This document shows positions 61,737 to 64,000 of a stretch of 64,000 nucleotides of DNA, piece by piece. Below the pieces are notes generated by a model. The model saw only the letters and a list, made by a program, of their open reading frames with translations, was not told the DNA's origin and did no database searches. A program made the position numbers and the translations under genes. Origin of the DNA: Alphaproteobacteria bacterium WMHbin7 (lineage in GTDB: Bacteria; Pseudomonadota; Alphaproteobacteria; Rhodospirillales; WMHbin7); contig PDZW01000016.1 of NCBI GenBank assembly GCA_002753155.1, positions 1 to 64,000 of the forward strand, read 5' to 3'. Each line of letters starts with the position of its first letter. The first letter of the stretch is position 1.

Positions 61737-62468
61737 GTGACAAGCGCTGCGCACCAGGAAAGACCCCCGGGGAAAAACCACCCCCCGGGGGTCGAGCGCC
61801 CTGTTCTCTGGGCCGGGTTGGCCTTCTCCGTGATCGTTCACGGCGGGCTGGGCTTTGGGATGCTGGCAATGACCGGCACGATGCCGACATCTCCCCTGGA
61901 AATCGAGAAAGCGATCGAGATCGACCTTGTCGATGCAGCACTTCTGACAAAACCGACCCCGGCAGAGGAAAGTCCCGATCCTAAGCCGCCCGCCCAACCC
62001 GTAAAGCGACGTCTTCCCCCCCCAACGCCCACACCCACGCAGGTTGAGCCGGAAAAGAAGGCGGACGACAGCGCCATTCCCCCCGTCTTGGCTGAGGTTC
62101 CGGCGCAACGAGCAGATCCCCTCCACGCCCCAGCCATGGCGGCAGTGCCCATCTCACCTCCTTTGAATCCTGCTCTGGGCCGCGACCAGTTGCTGGGGCG
62201 ATTCGCCCAGGCCCTGTGGCGTCATATACAGGCTTACAAACCCGCCCGCTTGAGCGCAGAGGGAAGCGTCACCATCTCCTTCACCATCTCCGCCGACGGA
62301 CGCCTGATCACAGCGAAAATTGTCTCCTCAAGCGGCAATGCCCGCCTGGACGGGGCTGCCCTTGGCTCTGTAAGCTTGGCCCAGCCCTTCCCGCCTCGCC
62401 CGCGTGAGTTGGGGTTCGAGCCTTTGACCTTCACCCTTCCCTTCCAGTTTCAGGCCCGTTCCCCTTGA
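61737..62468 (+). CDS. tonB: TonB-like energy-transducing protein
   Basis: 243 residues from a GTG start. A membrane anchor (VLWAGLAFSVIVHGGLGFGML, about 22-42), a Pro/Lys-rich spacer (PKPPAQPVKRRLPPPTPTPTQ), and a C-terminal TonB domain (WRHIQAYKPARLSAEGSVTISFTISADGRL) are visible. It begins six bases after the receptor stop and presumably energises it. The codons near the start form a strong hairpin (61762-61793). Confidence 0.8.
   Translation: MTSAAHQERPPGKNHPPGVERPVLWAGLAFSVIVHGGLGFGMLAMTGTMPTSPLEIEKAIEIDLVDAALLTKPTPAEESPDPKPPAQPVKRRLPPPTPTPTQVEPEKKADDSAIPPVLAEVPAQRADPLHAPAMAAVPISPPLNPALGRDQLLGRFAQALWRHIQAYKPARLSAEGSVTISFTISADGRLITAKIVSSSGNARLDGAALGSVSLAQPFPPRPRELGFEPLTFTLPFQFQARSP
61762..61793 (+). 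repeat. perfect 11-bp inverted repeat at the start of tonB
   Basis: GACCCCCGGGG (61762-61772) and CCCCGGGGGTC (61783-61793) with a ten-base loop, no T-run. It lies inside the proposed coding region (residues about 9-19, ERPPGKNHPPGVERP) and could slow translation or transcription between receptor and TonB. Confidence 0.7.
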
Positions 62469-62543
62469 CGAAATGGCGAATCGGGGACATATTGCACCTG
62501 CGAAACAAGCCCCATCATCATTGTCGAAAGCATCCGGTTCTGC

Positions 62544-64000
62544 ATGACAGTCTCGGCCCTCAGATCCTCTCCCGATTGTCCTGAAGAGGGCGCAGAGCGC
62601 CTTGGTGAGACCTTGTCGCTGGAGAGCATCGAGCGCACCGTCGAAACGGTGGCCGAGGGAATCTTGAAGCGCCAGAAGCCGGACGGGCATTGGGTCTACG
62701 AGCTGGAAGCCGATGCCACCATTCCGGCCGAATACATCTTCCTCAACCGCTATCTGGATACGCCTGAGCCCGAGTTGGAGGCCAAGCTGGCCAATTACCT
62801 GCGCTCGATTCAGAATCCCGACGGCGGATGGCCGCTCTTCGACAAGGGGGCTTCCAACATCTCGGCCTCGGTGAAGGGCTATTACGCGCTCAAGATGGTG
62901 GGCGACGATATCGACGCTTCGCATATGGCCAAGGCCCGCGCCTGCATTCTTGCACTGGGTGGCGCCGAGAAAGCCAATGTCTTTACCCGCTTTGCCCTGG
63001 CCCTTTTCGGCCAGGTGCCCTGGAAGGCCGTCCCGGTCACGCGTCCGGAAACCATCTTGCTTCCGCTCTGGTTCCCGTTCCACATCTCGAAAGTATCCTA
63101 CTGGTCGCGCACCGTGATGGTGCCTCTGTTCGTGTTGTGCGCCTTGAAGCCCCGCGCACGCAACCCAGAGGGAATCGGCGTACAGGAATTATTCGTAACC
63201 CCGCCTGAAAAGATCAGGAAATGGCAAGCCAATCCCTTGGGCTCGCGCCTGGGGCAAAAGCTGCTGATTCTTGATCGCATCCTTCATGCCATTGAGCCCC
63301 TCTTCCCCAAATTTCTGGAACGGAAAGCCATCGCCCGCTGCATGGAATTCACGCTGGAGCGCCTCAATGGCGAAGACGGCCTGGGCGCCATCTTCCCCGC
63401 CATGGCCAACAGCGTGATGGCGATGGATGCCCTGGGCTATTCGCACGACGATCCCCATTTCACCGTCGCCCGTAAATCGATCCGCAATCTGGTGGTGGAA
63501 CATGGCGACCGGGCCTATTGCCAGCCCTGCGTCTCGCCGGTCTGGGATACCGGCCTGGCCGTCCATGCCCTGCTGGAAGCGGGCCTTCCGGGCGACCATC
63601 CCGCCATCGCCAAGGCGACGGACTGGTTGACGAAGCGCCAGATTCTGGACGTCGAAGGTGACTGGATCTGGCAACGCCCCGGCCTTCGTCCCGGCGGCTG
63701 GGCCTTTCAGTACCGCAATGATTATTACCCCGATGTCGACGACACCGCCGTGGTGGCGCTGGCTCTTCACCGCGCCAACCCCGCCCTGTCGCAGGAGTCG
63801 GTGTCACGCGCCGCCGAATGGGTTGAAGGCATGCAATGCGGCAATGGCGGCTGGGCCGCCTTCGACGCCGAGAACGAGCATTATCATCTGAACCACATCC
63901 CCTTTGCCGATCACGGCGCCCTGCTCGACCCGCCGACACTGGATGTCAGCGCGCGCTGCCTGAGCCTGCTGGCCCAGTTGGGCTATGACAAGAACAGCCC
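62544..64000 (+). CDS. shc: squalene-hopene cyclase (3'-truncated by the window end)
   Basis: About 485 residues are visible and the frame is open to the last base. After a 30-residue lead the cyclase alpha-barrel repeats are clear, with QW-type motifs (QKPDGHW, QNPDGGWPLF, CGNGGWAAFDAEN). The catalytic acid motif appears as DVDDTAV (DXDDTA). It cyclises squalene to hopene in the hopanoid pathway, the same pathway as HpnD. The start ATG at 62544 lacks a good ribosome-binding site. It is 75 bases after tonB and separated from the hpnB-hpnD gene by the copper operon. Confidence 0.92.
   Translation, partial: MTVSALRSSPDCPEEGAERLGETLSLESIERTVETVAEGILKRQKPDGHWVYELEADATIPAEYIFLNRYLDTPEPELEAKLANYLRSIQNPDGGWPLFDKGASNISASVKGYYALKMVGDDIDASHMAKARACILALGGAEKANVFTRFALALFGQVPWKAVPVTRPETILLPLWFPFHISKVSYWSRTVMVPLFVLCALKPRARNPEGIGVQELFVTPPEKIRKWQANPLGSRLGQKLLILDRILHAIEPLFPKFLERKAIARCMEFTLERLNGEDGLGAIFPAMANSVMAMDALGYSHDDPHFTVARKSIRNLVVEHGDRAYCQPCVSPVWDTGLAVHALLEAGLPGDHPAIAKATDWLTKRQILDVEGDWIWQRPGLRPGGWAFQYRNDYYPDVDDTAVVALALHRANPALSQESVSRAAEWVEGMQCGNGGWAAFDAENEHYHLNHIPFADHGALLDPPTLDVSARCLSLLAQLGYDKNS

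Noticed and set aside
1-64000. tRNA or rRNA genes, CRISPR arrays, insertion sequences, riboswitches
   Set aside because: I looked for these by eye and found no cloverleaf, regular repeats, transposase or known aptamer. A tRNAscan and Rfam search would settle this.

Overview
The window reads as a chromosome segment of a GC-rich, facultatively anaerobic alphaproteobacterium of the Rhodospirillales, most likely close to Magnetospirillum. This is inferred from a Thauera-type benzoyl-CoA reductase cluster combined with Rhodopseudomonas-like BadM/BadL regulators, hopanoid genes, a GlnK/AmtB pair and a high density of c-di-GMP enzymes. No rRNA, tRNA, CRISPR array or insertion sequence was seen.

Layout. 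1-6.1 kb: a 5'-truncated hypothetical ORF, a Nudix hydrolase, a DUF1178 zinc ribbon, glnK-amtB behind a candidate sigma-54 promoter, an orphan membrane protein, infA and a cold-shock gene. 6.1-30.1 kb: a nearly complete anaerobic benzoate island. On the minus strand are ridA-gcdH. Divergent from them is had-oah-dch-bcrCBAD-fdx. A CHASE4-GGDEF gene follows, then two GNAT acetyltransferases divergent from an SDR dehydrogenase, a secreted unknown, a BadM-like Rrf2 repressor overlapping a BadL-like acetyltransferase, the benzoate-CoA ligase with a CoA-transferase pair, and a five-gene LivK/H/M/G/F-type uptake system ending in a small GDCCVxC protein. 30.1-41.9 kb: signalling genes (membrane-anchored binding protein plus histidine kinase, a DUF4863 cupin, a seven-PAS GGDEF-EAL protein, a receiver-PAS-GGDEF protein, a CBS-histidine-kinase-like protein) and rmuC. 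41.9-46.4 kb: a TPR/GT11-like gene, def-fmt-truA, a second cold-shock gene and a lipoprotein. 46.4-49.4 kb: a receiver and a CBS-PAS-GGDEF-EAL protein. 49.4-54.4 kb: a group 3b-like NADP-type [NiFe]-hydrogenase operon. 54.6-64 kb: a small membrane protein, an ODP-type diiron GGDEF protein, an in-frame HpnB-HpnD fusion, an FNR-box-preceded copper operon (DUF2946, OprC/NosA-type receptor, TonB), and squalene-hopene cyclase running off the end.

How the genes work together. Aromatic acid uptake (ABC system), CoA activation (bclA), ATP-driven ring reduction (bcrCBAD with its ferredoxin) and modified beta-oxidation (dch, had, oah, perhaps the SDR, then gcdH) form one pathway from benzoate to crotonyl-CoA. 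The most interesting signal is a shared 17-bp partial dyad, TTCGGTA-N6-TACC-like. It occurs in four intergenic regions, each controlling part of this pathway, and is a good candidate for the BadM operator. Three paralogous BadL-like acetyltransferases sit beside these sites, which fits the known BadL/BadM logic of Rhodopseudomonas palustris, where acetylated aminobenzoates relieve BadM repression.
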